A stretch of 64,000 nt of DNA from Cyprinodon diabolis (Eukaryota; Chordata; Actinopteri; Cyprinodontiformes; Cyprinodontidae): positions 37,986,235 through 38,050,234 of the forward strand of contig CM060066.1 of the NCBI GenBank assembly GCA_030533445.1, given 5' to 3'. Positions within the stretch are counted from its first letter, which is position 1. Each line of letters begins with the position of its first letter. Below the pieces are notes generated by a model. The model was not told where the DNA came from and did not search any database. It saw only the letters and a program-made list of their open reading frames with translations. Position numbers and translations under genes: made by a program. This document shows positions 34,855-45,135 of this stretch, piece after piece.

Positions 34855-35060
34855 TAACATGCCTTCTGGGATCTCAGTGCCATTCCAGCTTCACAGTGAA
34901 AATCCTCACGAGCTTATCAGAGCTGCTAACACTCACATAACCCTGGCTCCCTCTGCCTCCCCCTCTATCCACTCCTGTTTCCACAGCAATAATTAAGCCA
35001 TCAAAGCCTGTAACCATGCCCATCCTCCGTCTCTAAGGTGAGAATACAGGCGCACATGTC
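34855..35060. promoter_or_regulatory. Candidate conserved non-coding element
   Basis: This non-repetitive island has AGCAATAATTAAGCCATC (about 34985) and CACGAGCTTATCAGAG. A (GT)n-rich stretch follows at about 35130-35152. The call is inferred from texture. Confidence 0.28.
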
Positions 35061-36084
35061 AAGTGGAGCGCAGCCACCCGCGTGCCTGTTTAAAGGGGAA
35101 GGCACAAGGGATAGGCAAAGACAGAGAAATGTGTGTATAGTGTGTGTGTGTGCATGCGGTGGTCTTTTGCCACAGCAGCTGTGATGGGTTAGAAGACAAG
35201 AAGGTGGGACGTAAAGGTCTGATGCTTCCTGCACCACTTTACCACAATGGGGGTTGACCTGCTCATCTCCACTGTCTTGAGATGGTCAACCTGTAGGTGA
35301 TGCTCCAGATCCATCTCCATCCTGCATACAAACTTGTCATCCCGAATCAGACTAATAAATATTATGTCAAATTCAGAACTTTCACAGACATGTCAGCTGA
35401 AATGCAATTGTTTTTGTGTAGAAACAGAAGGCTGGGGAAACAACAGACCACTGGAGGGGTGCTGGTGCTGATTGTTCTTGTGCAGAAGAAAATGCTCCCC
35501 GGTTTCAAATTCTTGCCTTGAGTTATAACCTGGTATCGGACATACTGACATATTTTAGACATTTTGTTATAAAATTGTTTTTAGATTCAGGTTTGAACAT
35601 TTATAGTGGCAAACAAAAATTAAATAAAGCTCATTCAGTACCTATCACCTTTTTGCTCCGCAGTGAGATGGAGCTACTCGTACCCATCCAGAAGCCAAAC
35701 AGGCAGAAGAGGAATATGAAGCTAGAGTGATACGTGCTGCCTTGGCCTGCCTTGGTCATGAGATGCTGATTGCCCCTCGTTGCCCTCTGTACACTACACA
35801 ACACTCAGTCGTGCTGAAAGTCGGCCAAAACATGTACAGAGTATTTAAAGGGTTGTTGCAGATTATTTTGATTTATGCCCAATATTAAAGCGTGGTTTGC
35901 TCTATGTTATTCCAAAGCACAATGCTAGAGGGACAATCACAAACTAGCTATGGGTCTAGATATGGCTGAGGTGGTGAGGAAGTGGGGGCAAGTTTGTGCA
36001 AGAACGTAGGGACATGAGGGAGAAAAAGAGCTCTTCTAGCTGGTTCAACTTCACAAGTTGTTTTCCACAATGGCGGTCATACAA
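35061..36084. other. No recognised feature
   Basis: Short open frames on both strands lack any domain. Confidence 0.4.
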
Positions 36085-36300
36085 ACAAAACAAGCCAGTA
36101 AGGTACCAAACAGGAAACACGCATAGTGTAGAGCGGATGTAGATTTCACCAATCAGATGCCTCCTGTCTGTGGCACTGTCTGAGGTCACCTACAATTCTG
36201 GAGAGGTGCACTAGAGTGTCTGAGGAAGGGGCAGGGGCACATTTGCGTTCACTGCAACACACACACAGAAGACCTGGTTTCTGAGTATAAATTAGCCTTA
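36085..36300. repeat. Dispersed repeat C, copy 2
   Basis: Same orientation as the copy at 28880-29085, with matching GAGCGGATGTAGATTTCACC, CAATCAGATGCCTCCTGTC and GACCTGGTTTCTGAGTATAAA motifs. Confidence 0.7.
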
Positions 36301-36510
36301 ATGCCTTAAGTAGGGATTGATGAGGTCCGGTGTCATGCAACTTTTATATCTCAGCTTAAAAACACCTATGTGATATAATAAACTCATTAGAAGGTCTCTC
36401 TAGAACTTAACTGTATTCTTAGGAAATAACTGAGCCTGTTCTTTCAGATGTTCGAAAGCAGACATACATCAAAAAGATGCAAGACGCTGGACCCAAAGAG
36501 ATGGAGTTAA

Positions 36511-37019
36511 CCTCTTAACATCCACCTCATTTTGGGTAATCCTATAAAGCCTATTTTGCATACCCAAATGGAAAAGCAAATAACTTAGGAACTGTAAGCC
36601 CAAATTACATGTGCAACACGCTAACACCTTCTAGTTTCCTAATATATAAATTAAAATTAAGGGACTAGAACATAGACCAACCTGCATCAGTTCAAACATG
36701 ACTCAAAGTTGTATTTTATTATTCTCGGAAATGATAGGTCTTTTTTGAACAGCAGTAATAAAGACATTCTTGAGAAAAAGCAGGTTTTATTGTATTGTAT
36801 TGGTTCTACATAATGTCAACAACAAATGCAGGAAATTTCAGACCTCTAGCTATAACAGTTCCAGAGCTGTGGGGCTTTGACCTTTTGGTGTCAGCTTGGA
36901 GCTGCGCGCAATGGCTCTACCTGCTGGTTAAAATTTTACTGGTGGAATTTTATGCATTCTGAGTTATTAGCCCACTTAAGGTCCACCGGGTCATCAGCGA
37001 CCCAGTGAATTTTAAGAGG
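36511..37019. mobile_element. Non-autonomous piggyBac-like element (TTAA TSD)
   Basis: Terminal inverted repeats CCTCTTAACATCCAC (left) and the complement of AATTTTAAGAGG (right) are flanked by TTAA at 36507-36510 and 37020-37023. TTAA duplications are the hallmark of the piggyBac superfamily. The right part has internal mirrored motifs GGTCCACCGGGTCATCAGCG/ACCC. The element of 509 bp has no transposase. The CCT start rather than CCC is a small departure from common piggyBac ends. Confidence 0.75.
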
Positions 37020-37023
37020 TTAA

Positions 37024-38055
37024 GAAAACCTGGCCTAGAAGCTAAATATCTTCTTAAGATGCAAAGTGTGCATTCATGTCAATCTAAACAGCACACAAAG
37101 TGGTATTTAGATCAATATAATCAAGCACACTAATATTGCAATGATGATACTGAACGCTTAAGGTTTCTCCCTTTTTAGTGTGGGCTGACATGGGTACATG
37201 CAAAAAGCTAACGAAATTCAGAAACAACAGATTTCTGCAAAATAGATGCAATTTTTCAAGATACAGTAAAAGCAATGCATTCTTAACCTGCAGGTAGACA
37301 TCTTAGAGGTGTTCTAAAACAAATCTTAGACATCACACAAAAACACAGCAAGAAGAACACAATCCTTTTTTACCTGTACTAGTAAGACAGGTTTTCTCCA
37401 TATTCACGTACAGTACAGTCCCACTGTAAATTATCATTATGTATGAAGGTCCCTTTGAGATGACTTTAATTCTGAATTTTGTTAAACATTCGCATTTCCA
37501 GTTCAGTTTCAGAAAAACAAACACTGAGAACTTTACTTGGCAGACAGCCACATTTCAAAATGTCAGCCCATCCCTGGTTTGACAGTGGAGGGGAAAACCT
37601 GGCAGGCCTCATACTGCCAGATACAGGGACAAGAGGATCAAAAACAGACAAATATGACATGGACACTCACATCAGCACCAGCTGAGATTGACCTTGTTTG
37701 AGTTAGACTTATTGTTTTATGGGAACAGATGAAAATCTGTTTCAAAATCAGTTTCATTTATCACTTTTCTGTGAAAACAACTTGGGGTGTCATGGGACGT
37801 TTAAGCACAATTTTTCCTCAAAATATGTTTCCTAAATCCCTATCTAGACTGTTGTTATAGATTCTGAATATGAAAGTGTTTAATTTATAGGGGTCCAGAC
37901 ACGTCCTGTGACTTTATGATTTTCTAAGCCCATAGCTCACTCTGGTTGTATAAAAATAAAGATGCCCTTTTGGCTTATTGTATTTTATAATTAATAGCTC
38001 TGTCATATGCAGAACTTCAACAATAGAAATAATTACTTTTATCTCATCAGATTCT
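37024..38055. other. No recognised feature
   Basis: AT-rich sequence between the piggyBac-like element and the solo LTR. No supported gene. Confidence 0.4.
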
Positions 38056-38060
38056 CTTTC

Positions 38061-38982
38061 TGTTGGGATCCTGAGGCTTTGCCCACCAGAGGGCGCCGAG
38101 GATCCTCTTCTGTTTTATGTTTTCTGTTAGGGACTGGGGTTACTGTTGGGATCTGGAGATCTACCATCTGTCTCCAGCAGAGAGCGCTGTGGGTCTCCTG
38201 GGCTGGAGCCTCCAGCACACCTGAAGCTCATCAGCCCATCAGGAGACCTTCCTACATAAGCAGCAGTCAGACCTTCCTTCGAAGCCGCAGTGTTGACCAA
38301 GTTTGGTTAGCGAAACCTGAGCCTCTGTTAATTTATAGAATCCTAGTAGACTCTAGAGAGAAACTAGATTCTAACCTGCCTCTGTCTTCTCTGCCTCATA
38401 GGAAACCTGATCAAAGTCTGAAGCTCTGGAGGAGCTTAGTCTGGAAACCTGCCTGCCTGCCCAAAGAAGCCAAACCAGAAGACATCAGTCTGGATTCCTC
38501 CAACAGCTCTCAAGGAAGAGCTAGGAAACCAAGTCAAAGTCTGAAACTCACGAGTCAGAAGCTAGACGCTGCTGCCGCTGAGCTCCCTGCTGAATCAACA
38601 GTCTCTGGACCCCCAACAGCTCTCAAGGAAGAGCTAGGAAACCAAGTCAAGGTCTGAAACTCACGAGTCAGAAGCTAGACGCTGCTGCCGCTGAGCTCCC
38701 TGCTGAATCTACAGTCTCTGGACCCAACCGGTTCCCCCTCTCTCAAAGGATCTGCCAGAACCTGTCTAGGTACATTCTGAATTTACACACTCGACAAGCC
38801 ATCTCGCTGCCTGTCTAATCAAACTATCCATCTCTGCAGATGTCAGTGATTCCAGTCCCGGACCTGTACCGGAACCAGTTCATAATTACTCTGTGTGTTT
38901 TTTCAATAAACTCTGTTAAACTTTTACTCAGCTTCCTGTGGTGTTCTGCATGTGGGTTCAGCCTTTTAAGCCTATCATGACA
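38061..38982 (+). mobile_element. Solo LTR related to the 17.8-kb element
   Basis: Starts TGTTGGGATCCTGAGG, ends CCTATCATGACA, and is flanked by the 5-bp duplication CTTTC (38056-38060 and 38983-38987). It shares CCACCAGAGGGCGCCGAGGA, CAGACCTTCCTTCGA and TTCAATAAACTCTGTTAAAC with the LTR at 17825. It is longer (922 versus 763 bp), partly through a 113-bp tandem duplication (38501-38613 and 38614-38726). An apparent 216-codon frame inside it (38007-38657) is an LTR by-product rather than a gene. Confidence 0.9.
38501..38726 (+). repeat. 113-bp tandem duplication within the solo LTR
   Basis: Two nearly identical units starting CAACAGCTCTCAAGGAAGAG and containing GACGCTGCTGCCGCTGAGC. Confidence 0.9.
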
Positions 38983-38987
38983 CTTTC

Positions 38988-39962
38988 ATGAGGCTAAACA
39001 CAGATTTGGGACAGTTTTAATGCATTTGGTTTAATTTGACCATAATTTCATCTCCGCCTGGTAGAATTGTGCACTAAAACTATCTTGGATCAAATATACT
39101 TGAACAGATTCAGTCCGTATTTGCTGCAGGTATAGTAAAGATATTTATAAGCACAATCTGATGTGTCTCATGAAGTTTATAAAGGACTTTTAGGGTGGTT
39201 TATTTACTGTTTATTTAGAAAAAAATCTTTAATTTAGGCTAAAAAAAAATTATTTCCTTGGTTTAATCACAAACAAATAAGACATAGTAACTGTATAATC
39301 ATGGCTCTATTATAATTTAATTGTTAATGTATGTGTACGTATGTGTAAGTCTTTTCAGTTGAACACTGCATTTGAAAACCCTCTGAGCTTAACAGGGTGA
39401 GCTTTGACATTCTACCTCTTTACTTGAATGTACAATAATAATTACAGGGATTTACTGACATAAATGAAATATATCATCTATTTCTATGTTATTTATTATC
39501 AGCTATGAATTGAAATCTGAATCTCTATGTTGCCTTTCCTTTGAAATTGTTATTTATAATTGAGCAGGAGAGGGTTAGCCTTTGTGGAGGAAGACATCTT
39601 TTACGCTACAGTAACGCAGAGCTGACAAACTGGAGACTATAGAGATCGCTATTACACTTGAATGGGACTGTTGCAAGTTAGTCCTATGTACAATCCTACA
39701 AAAACTAATAAAATACCATTTATAAAATTATCTATATAAACTAGACTTCACCGGCCACAACCAGCAAGGGCTTGGTTATTCTGTAGACGAACAGCTTACA
39801 TCGCCGGTTGTTATATTTGAGTTTTTTTGTTTTCTGAGTGGACTCGAATCTTTCTCTTGCCCTCGGTCCATGTTTGTTTTGGTCAGAGCGCCCATAACGG
39901 GGTAGAATCACCAGGACAACATAGGTAATGGGAGACAGCGTTCCTGTGCTCAGGCAGGACGG
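38988..39962. other. No recognised gene
   Basis: AT-rich sequence. From about 39580 to 39960 the composition is more balanced (for example ACGCTACAGTAACGCAGAGC) and may be the left part of the repeat that follows. Confidence 0.35.
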
Positions 39963-40610
39963 AATTATTTGTAATACACATAAAGCAGAATTATATGCAT
40001 TTTATCTTCGGTGTTTTTAGCTAAAAACTTTATAAACAATCTGTTTAGTTTGTAAACTCAAACGCTGCTGGATATCAATTTAATTATATTTCTTTTAAGG
40101 ACCAAAAACTTTACCTTTTCTTTATATATTTTTCCTAAATAATTACAATAATATAACCACTGGAATCTTTTGGTGCAATATTTTATATTCTTATTATTTT
40201 TTTGTTTGTTAAATACCTTCTTCTAAGACCTTACTTATAAGAAAAATTGAGAAATGATGGAAGAATGTAATATGAGTTTCAGGAAACCTCTGCCAATAAT
40301 ATAAATCTAGTGGCCCAGTAAGTTAGGATGAAACCCTAATAGAAATTGAATGCTTCACATTCAATGCGAAAATATGTCAAGAAATTATTTGTCAACAATC
40401 TGTTGCAGTGTTTACCAATACCAGCTGATTAGATTATGGTCTAGGCGGTTGTGATGTAACCCAGAATAATACACACAAAGCAGGATTATACAACTTTGAT
40501 TAAGTTTTTGATTAAAAAACAACACTTTTTGAATCATCCATGTGTAAATGAGTTTGAAAATACAAGCTCTGCTAGAAAGTAATTTTATTATATTTTTGTG
40601 GACATAAAAG
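39963..40610. repeat. Two diverged direct copies of a ~140-bp repeat D
   Basis: 39970-40105 and 40468-40605 align through TAATACACA.AAAGCAG.ATTATA, a central AAAACTTTATAAACA-type segment, and the end AATTTAATTATATTT..GGAC. The copies are diverged and lie about 500 bp apart in direct orientation. This may be a local duplication or two members of one MITE family. Confidence 0.55.
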
Positions 40611-41199
40611 TTCATTCTTTTGTTGTTTTTATTCTAAATATCAATAAAATCTCCATACTAACTTTGCAGAACCTAGACAGTTTTTCTTCATTTTGTGATC
40701 CTAAAATTAATTTTTTCAAAAGATTTACCTTTAATGGGGTTAATCTTTCAAACAGCTCAACGTAATTAATTATCTATGTCACTTACTAGCATATTGTCTC
40801 ATGACATGCTTCTTCTGATAAGTTTAGTCTCTTTATACTGACCCAAACATGCAGACTCAAAAGTCAAAGCTTAAAAGCCACATGCAGAGGATCTGCACCA
40901 ACAGGCTTTGGTGGCTTGCCGTGGACTGCTGTTCTTTATCGGCTGGTTGCGTTCCTTCTTGTTCCTGACAGCTGCTAATGGCTGTGGGGGACCTTGTGTA
41001 ATTAGAACTTACGTCTTCCGTGACGCCTGTCTCCTAGAAGCCTCCTCCTGTCCCCCTGGCGCAAACCTTCCAGATATTCCCCTACACCATCACAAGCCCA
41101 CACAAACTCACACATCATCAACATCACTCCTCTACCTCCTCTGTCACTTTTATTCCCTTCCTGCCCCCTGAAAGGCTGCCGTCTGCTCTCCCTGGCGCA
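40611..41199. other. No recognised feature
   Basis: AT-rich at first, then C-rich from about 41030 to 41170 (CCTCCTCCTGTCCCCC, CACAAACTCACACATC). No gene is supported. Confidence 0.35.
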
Positions 41200-41960
41200 G
41201 TGCCCCCCGTGGCAGCACGTGTGTGGCGTATCCCTGTGCAGCAGTACCTGAGGGAGGTAATTATTGAGCCACGAAGCATGAAGACGGGCTGTGTTACAGA
41301 GCGTTTCTGCATATGGAGGCAAAATATCATGACCACATTGCAATTGCAGATCCTCAAACTTAGAAATGGCACATCAAAAAATCCCCAAAACAAGAAAATA
41401 TTTACACCTAAAACCTTTTCTGCAATCTTTATTTTCCGTTTTCTAGTTTGCATATTTCATCATTCTATTAATTCTTCTGTTTTAACCTACCTCATCAGGG
41501 CACTGAATCGCCAGCAAAGCGGAATAAAACCAAGCTTTCACAAACCTCTGACTTACATAGATGGCCTGCACCGCATTACATCCCAATATCTCTTAATGAT
41601 TCCGCTAGGATAATTGAAATGAATTGGCTGCACTGGGGATTAGGTAATGACTGAGCCAAGGAGAGACCAGAGCGGTAGAGAGGGAATAATTATTCTCCTT
41701 CTCTGGCAGTTCGCAGAACAGCGGACATGTAATGCCTCACCTGTAAGGCGGAAGGGTGCAGAACCATTTGTGAATTTCATGCATCTCATTGTTAATGCAT
41801 ATAGTAACATTTTAAAATGCATCTAAACAAATCAGGCATCCTTGTCATTGTAGAATCCATTAACGATCAGATCATTTGTTTCTGGATGGAGTAAAAAGGA
41901 ATCTTGCTGGTTTAATTAATTCTGCACTACAGGTGCTGATGATGTGCTGATAATGGGGCA
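41200..41960. promoter_or_regulatory. Candidate conserved non-coding cluster
   Basis: Two non-repetitive islands, about 41240-41350 (GGTAATTATTGAGCC) and 41560-41960 (palindrome GAATAATTATTC at 41684, GGTTTAATTAATTC at about 41910, and ATTGTTAATGC). They are rich in homeodomain-type cores. Open frames across them are not convincing. Confidence 0.33.
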
Positions 41961-42045
41961 GGTATGTGGTCTTCAGTCAGTGTTACTGCAGGAAAGAGAT
42001 ATAACCTTTTTCTCAGGGACGGCAGATATACGAGCCAGGAGAGTG

Positions 42046-42465
42046 CTAAGGATTATACACCGAGGTCCTCGCTGAGAGATGGAGAGGGTGGATGATGGCG
42101 TGGGGTCGGATGGGGGGGCGGGGAGCAGGCTGTGACCGTAGAATAATTTCAGCCTCTCTCCCTCCCTGGAGACAACATGCTGTCTGAGCCAACCGCCAAC
42201 CCCCACCTACCCTCACCCTACCTTTACCACCTTCCCCCAACCCCCCACCAATCTCCTCACTGCCTGCCTGCCAATGCCGGATGTCTCCTCTTCTCCTTCT
42301 CAGTGTGGCGGGGAGGGTGAAGGTAGTGTTTGGGGAGTCAGGTTGCTGCTGTAAAGTGCTGCAGCAAATCATGCCCGCATTAAGAAAGGGGCAATTAGCA
42401 CCGTGGTGCATCCTTCCAGACACATCCATGCAAAACTGCTGAGAATCCAGACTGAAAAAGCGCAA
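42046..42465. other. C/G-skewed stretch with potential G4 (42200-42246)
   Basis: The plus strand has runs of CCCCC, CCC, CCC, CCCCC and CCCCCC between 42200 and 42246, so the minus strand could form a G-quadruplex. A 139-codon minus-strand frame across this stretch has low-complexity glycine-rich content and no domain. Confidence 0.5.
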
Positions 42466-42517
42466 ACAAATGTTTAGTTATACATATATAGTTGTATTTA
42501 TACACACACACTCACAT

Positions 42518-42519
<2 letters not shown>

Positions 42520-42580
<61 letters not shown>
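42520..42580. repeat. (TA)n microsatellite
   Basis: About 30 TA dinucleotides, preceded by a short CA run. Confidence 0.95.
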
Positions 42581-42582
<2 letters not shown>

Positions 42583-42679
42583 GAATGAAAAAGCTGTTGC
42601 AGACTACAAGGTTTTGTTTAACTTAGACCATTTCATCTAGCCGCTACCTAAACAATAACCCACCTCGGCACTCATGAGG

Positions 42680-43040
42680 AAGATGCAAAGCGGGACTTGC
42701 AGTTCCACCTTAAGCAAGGTACCTTAAAAGATTATCTCGGTTATTTCACCGCCACTGAGCCGGCACTAATAGTCCAAGGCAGATATTGAAGAGCAGCGCG
42801 GGGCCGCAGAGATCTATTAGAAATTCCCATCCACGCGCCTCATACATATTGATTTCTGACACCAAGCAGCAATGAAAGGCCCTGGGGAATAATATATTTA
42901 GCAGGGTTTGCAGTGAGGAGGTCACAGAGTGCATAAAGATTAGCTGCACAGACCCCCTGACAGGACGGTGTGTGAGCACCAAATTGAGAGCCAGCGCACA
43001 CCGGGCTGGACACGCACGCGCATGCATACAAATATATGCA
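42680..43040. promoter_or_regulatory. Candidate conserved non-coding element
   Basis: Non-repetitive sequence with balanced composition containing GAGATCTATTAGAAATTCCC, TATTGATTTCTGACACC and AATAATATATTTAGC, just right of the TA repeat. No coding frame is supported. Confidence 0.33.
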
Positions 43041-43658
43041 TCCATATACTGTTCTGACATTTCTCGAGGAAGATTTTCTGCATCTCTACAAAACTTCACA
43101 GAAAACAGGGATAGTCTGGTTTTAAAAGTTATTATAAAGGTATGTATGAAAGTGCAAGTGCACGAAAAATAGGTTTAGGGTGCAGATTTAGAGAACAGAG
43201 TCAAACCTGTTAACCAGTTCAGCCCATATTCAAAATTGTTTATTTCAGTTTTTCTTTATTGGCAAGAGAAGGGATATGATAAGAGAAAAAAAGAGGAGGT
43301 TTTAATGTCATAAACAACATGTGTCATGGTAGAGATTTTAAAAAGAAAATAAGAGATACTAGGTGCAGTCTGAGTTTGTCCATCATGGGTTTAATGCTAT
43401 ATTATCTTGATTTTTTTTTTTTTTGTTAAAACCAGAAATATTTGATTTGTTTAACTAGGATAAGTAAAACAAAAGTCATAGAATGGTAGAACTTAAGTGC
43501 CAGTATATGATCTTTCCTTCCACAGAAATTAAGGTGAAGGAAACTTATGGTTTTTAAAATAATTTTGGGGCATATAAATGTATGTCCAACTTTGTTTGTA
43601 AAATTGCCTTTTTAATCTATTGTGCAGATAGCCAAAATATAACTTCTGTTTTCCTGGG
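43041..43658. other. No recognised feature
   Basis: AT-rich sequence with no supported gene or repeat. Confidence 0.4.
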
Positions 43659-43666
43659 CACAGACC

Positions 43667-44223
43667 TAGCCTGGGTGCCATTCCGAACTTAGTCCCGCCC
43701 ACAACGTTTGAGGTCGGGAAGTTCGGTCTGGCATTTCTCAATAGTAGCGCGAGTATGCTCGCACAATATCTGGCGGGCCAATCAAATTATCAGGGCGGGC
43801 TTTATACGATGATGGACAGATGATCAACATAAACGTAATCAACCACGTCACAAAAGCTCGCTTGGGTGACAACAACAATGGCTGCCGCTGGAGAGTTGAG
43901 GTGTGTAGATTCTGCTATTAGGTCTGTTCTAGAAGATATCGACAGCAAATTAATTTTAAAAGAGAGAACAGAGAAACGCGATCAAGGCTCATCTTCTTAT
44001 TCTAGGCGTGCAACTGCACGCTTTGATTTTTGTTGACAACAACTATGCGTCGCTTAACATACGTCACGCACTCCGTTGCTCTTATTGGTTGTAGGTCTAT
44101 CCAATTGAGTGCAGAGGCATTTTTCTTCCTGGTTCGTTCGAAACACGCCCCATAATCACAGCTCTATGGAGCAGTATCAGACTCATATTCTGACTAGAAT
44201 TGAGTAGGACTACATCAGGCTAG
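43667..44223. mobile_element. Short DNA transposon carrying a relic first exon
   Basis: The ends TAGCCTGGGTGCC and CATCAGGCTAG give a terminal inverted repeat of 7-8 bp. CACAGACC flanks both sides (43659-43666 and 44224-44231). An 8-bp duplication suggests hAT or a similar class. The internal inverted pair CCGAACTTAGTCCCGCCC/GGTCGGGAAGTTCGG lies near the left end. The element contains a 52-codon open frame with a good start context (see next entry). Confidence 0.65.
43878..44036 (+). CDS. 52-codon exon-like ORF inside the TIR element
   Basis: The frame reads MAAAGELRCVDSAIRSVLED and then IDSKLILKERTEKRDQG, ending in TGA at 44034-44036. Its amphipathic N-terminus resembles the start of RecQ-like helicases found in fish repeats (pattern AIxxVLxxI..LKxxQ), but the helicase motifs themselves are missing. 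I infer that the element is a deletion derivative that keeps only the first exon of a larger element's gene. The match is weak and from memory. Confidence 0.35.
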   Translation: MAAAGELRCVDSAIRSVLEDIDSKLILKERTEKRDQGSSSYSRRATARFDFC

Positions 44224-44231
44224 CACAGACC

Positions 44232-44629
44232 AGGGCCGGAAGACAAATTGCTAACAAAGGCCATAATGAACCCATCGAAGTCAAACTCAGTTGCAAATCT
44301 CTAAAACTTTTCATCTCACTGCTAACATTATCAAAACCAAGCTATGCTTTTGAGTGAACACCACAACGGCTACAGATGGGATTCAGATGTTGATGTTATG
44401 TTGAGCGTACCATTTATTGTGTCTATATTTTCTTTACAGTGAGAGAAAGAGTTTTTTTTATGTTAACATCTGCTCTTTTAGGCAATGTTTATTTTTTGGG
44501 CATTTGAACTTCATTCACTCAGGCCCAGGATAATTTACTCCCAATTTCTTACATCCATATCATCTTAGGACCTTTCTATTAGTTGACACTAAAATTATTA
44601 TTAGAGGTTTAAACCTTTTACAAGTTGAA
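44232..44629. other. No recognised feature
   Basis: AT-rich sequence with no supported gene or repeat. Confidence 0.4.
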
Positions 44630-45135
44630 AATGCCTTATAAAATATGAGGGTCCTATTAAACCAAACTACTTTATGGTCTTGACCACAGTTTCAGGTGGT
44701 CGGCTATCTTCTAACCTCTAAGAATATAAAGGGAGACAACTCTTTTCTTCAGATCCTCAGAGAGTTCTTTACAAGACTTATTATTTTGAAGTTCTGATGA
44801 TCAGTATGAAATTGTGTAAAGCAATGACACCAAATTTAACACACCTGCTCACTGATTACATTTGAGACCTTGTACACTGTAATGAGTCACATGACACCAG
44901 GGAGGAAAATTCCAGATGGATATTTTCACTTAAGGGTGCACTCACCTTTTGGCCCAGCAGTTTAATCTTTAATGACTGAGCTATTTGGAGGGGACAGCAA
45001 TCTATACAATTACACAAGCTGTACATTAACAATATTGCAGTATATGTCTTCAGTGGAGCCCGATGTTAAGATAATATGAGACTAAATGTGAAGGGTCCTC
45101 TTACTTTTGTGAGAGCCATAAAATCTTACATTTTT
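44630..45135 (+). mobile_element. Tc1/mariner-like DNA transposon remnant
   Basis: Phrases AAGAATATAAAGGGAGACAA, GACACCAAATTTAACACACC, GAGTCACATGACACCAGGGA, TTGGAGGGGACAGCAA and the end TCCTCTTACTTTTGTGAGAG match a family widespread in fish, whose intact end reads GTGTACTCACTTTTGTGAGA. The copy is decayed and only the right part is clear. The Tc1/mariner assignment is from memory of that family's ends. Confidence 0.6.

Noticed and set aside
38007..38657. 216-codon plus-strand frame
   Set aside because: It lies almost wholly inside the solo LTR 38061-38982 and includes part of its tandem duplication. The corresponding 5' LTR at 17.8 kb has no such frame.
38501..38726. Two-unit repeat as a CRISPR-like array
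   Set aside because: It is a simple tandem duplication inside an LTR, with no short repeats separated by unique spacers. No array of that kind exists in the window.
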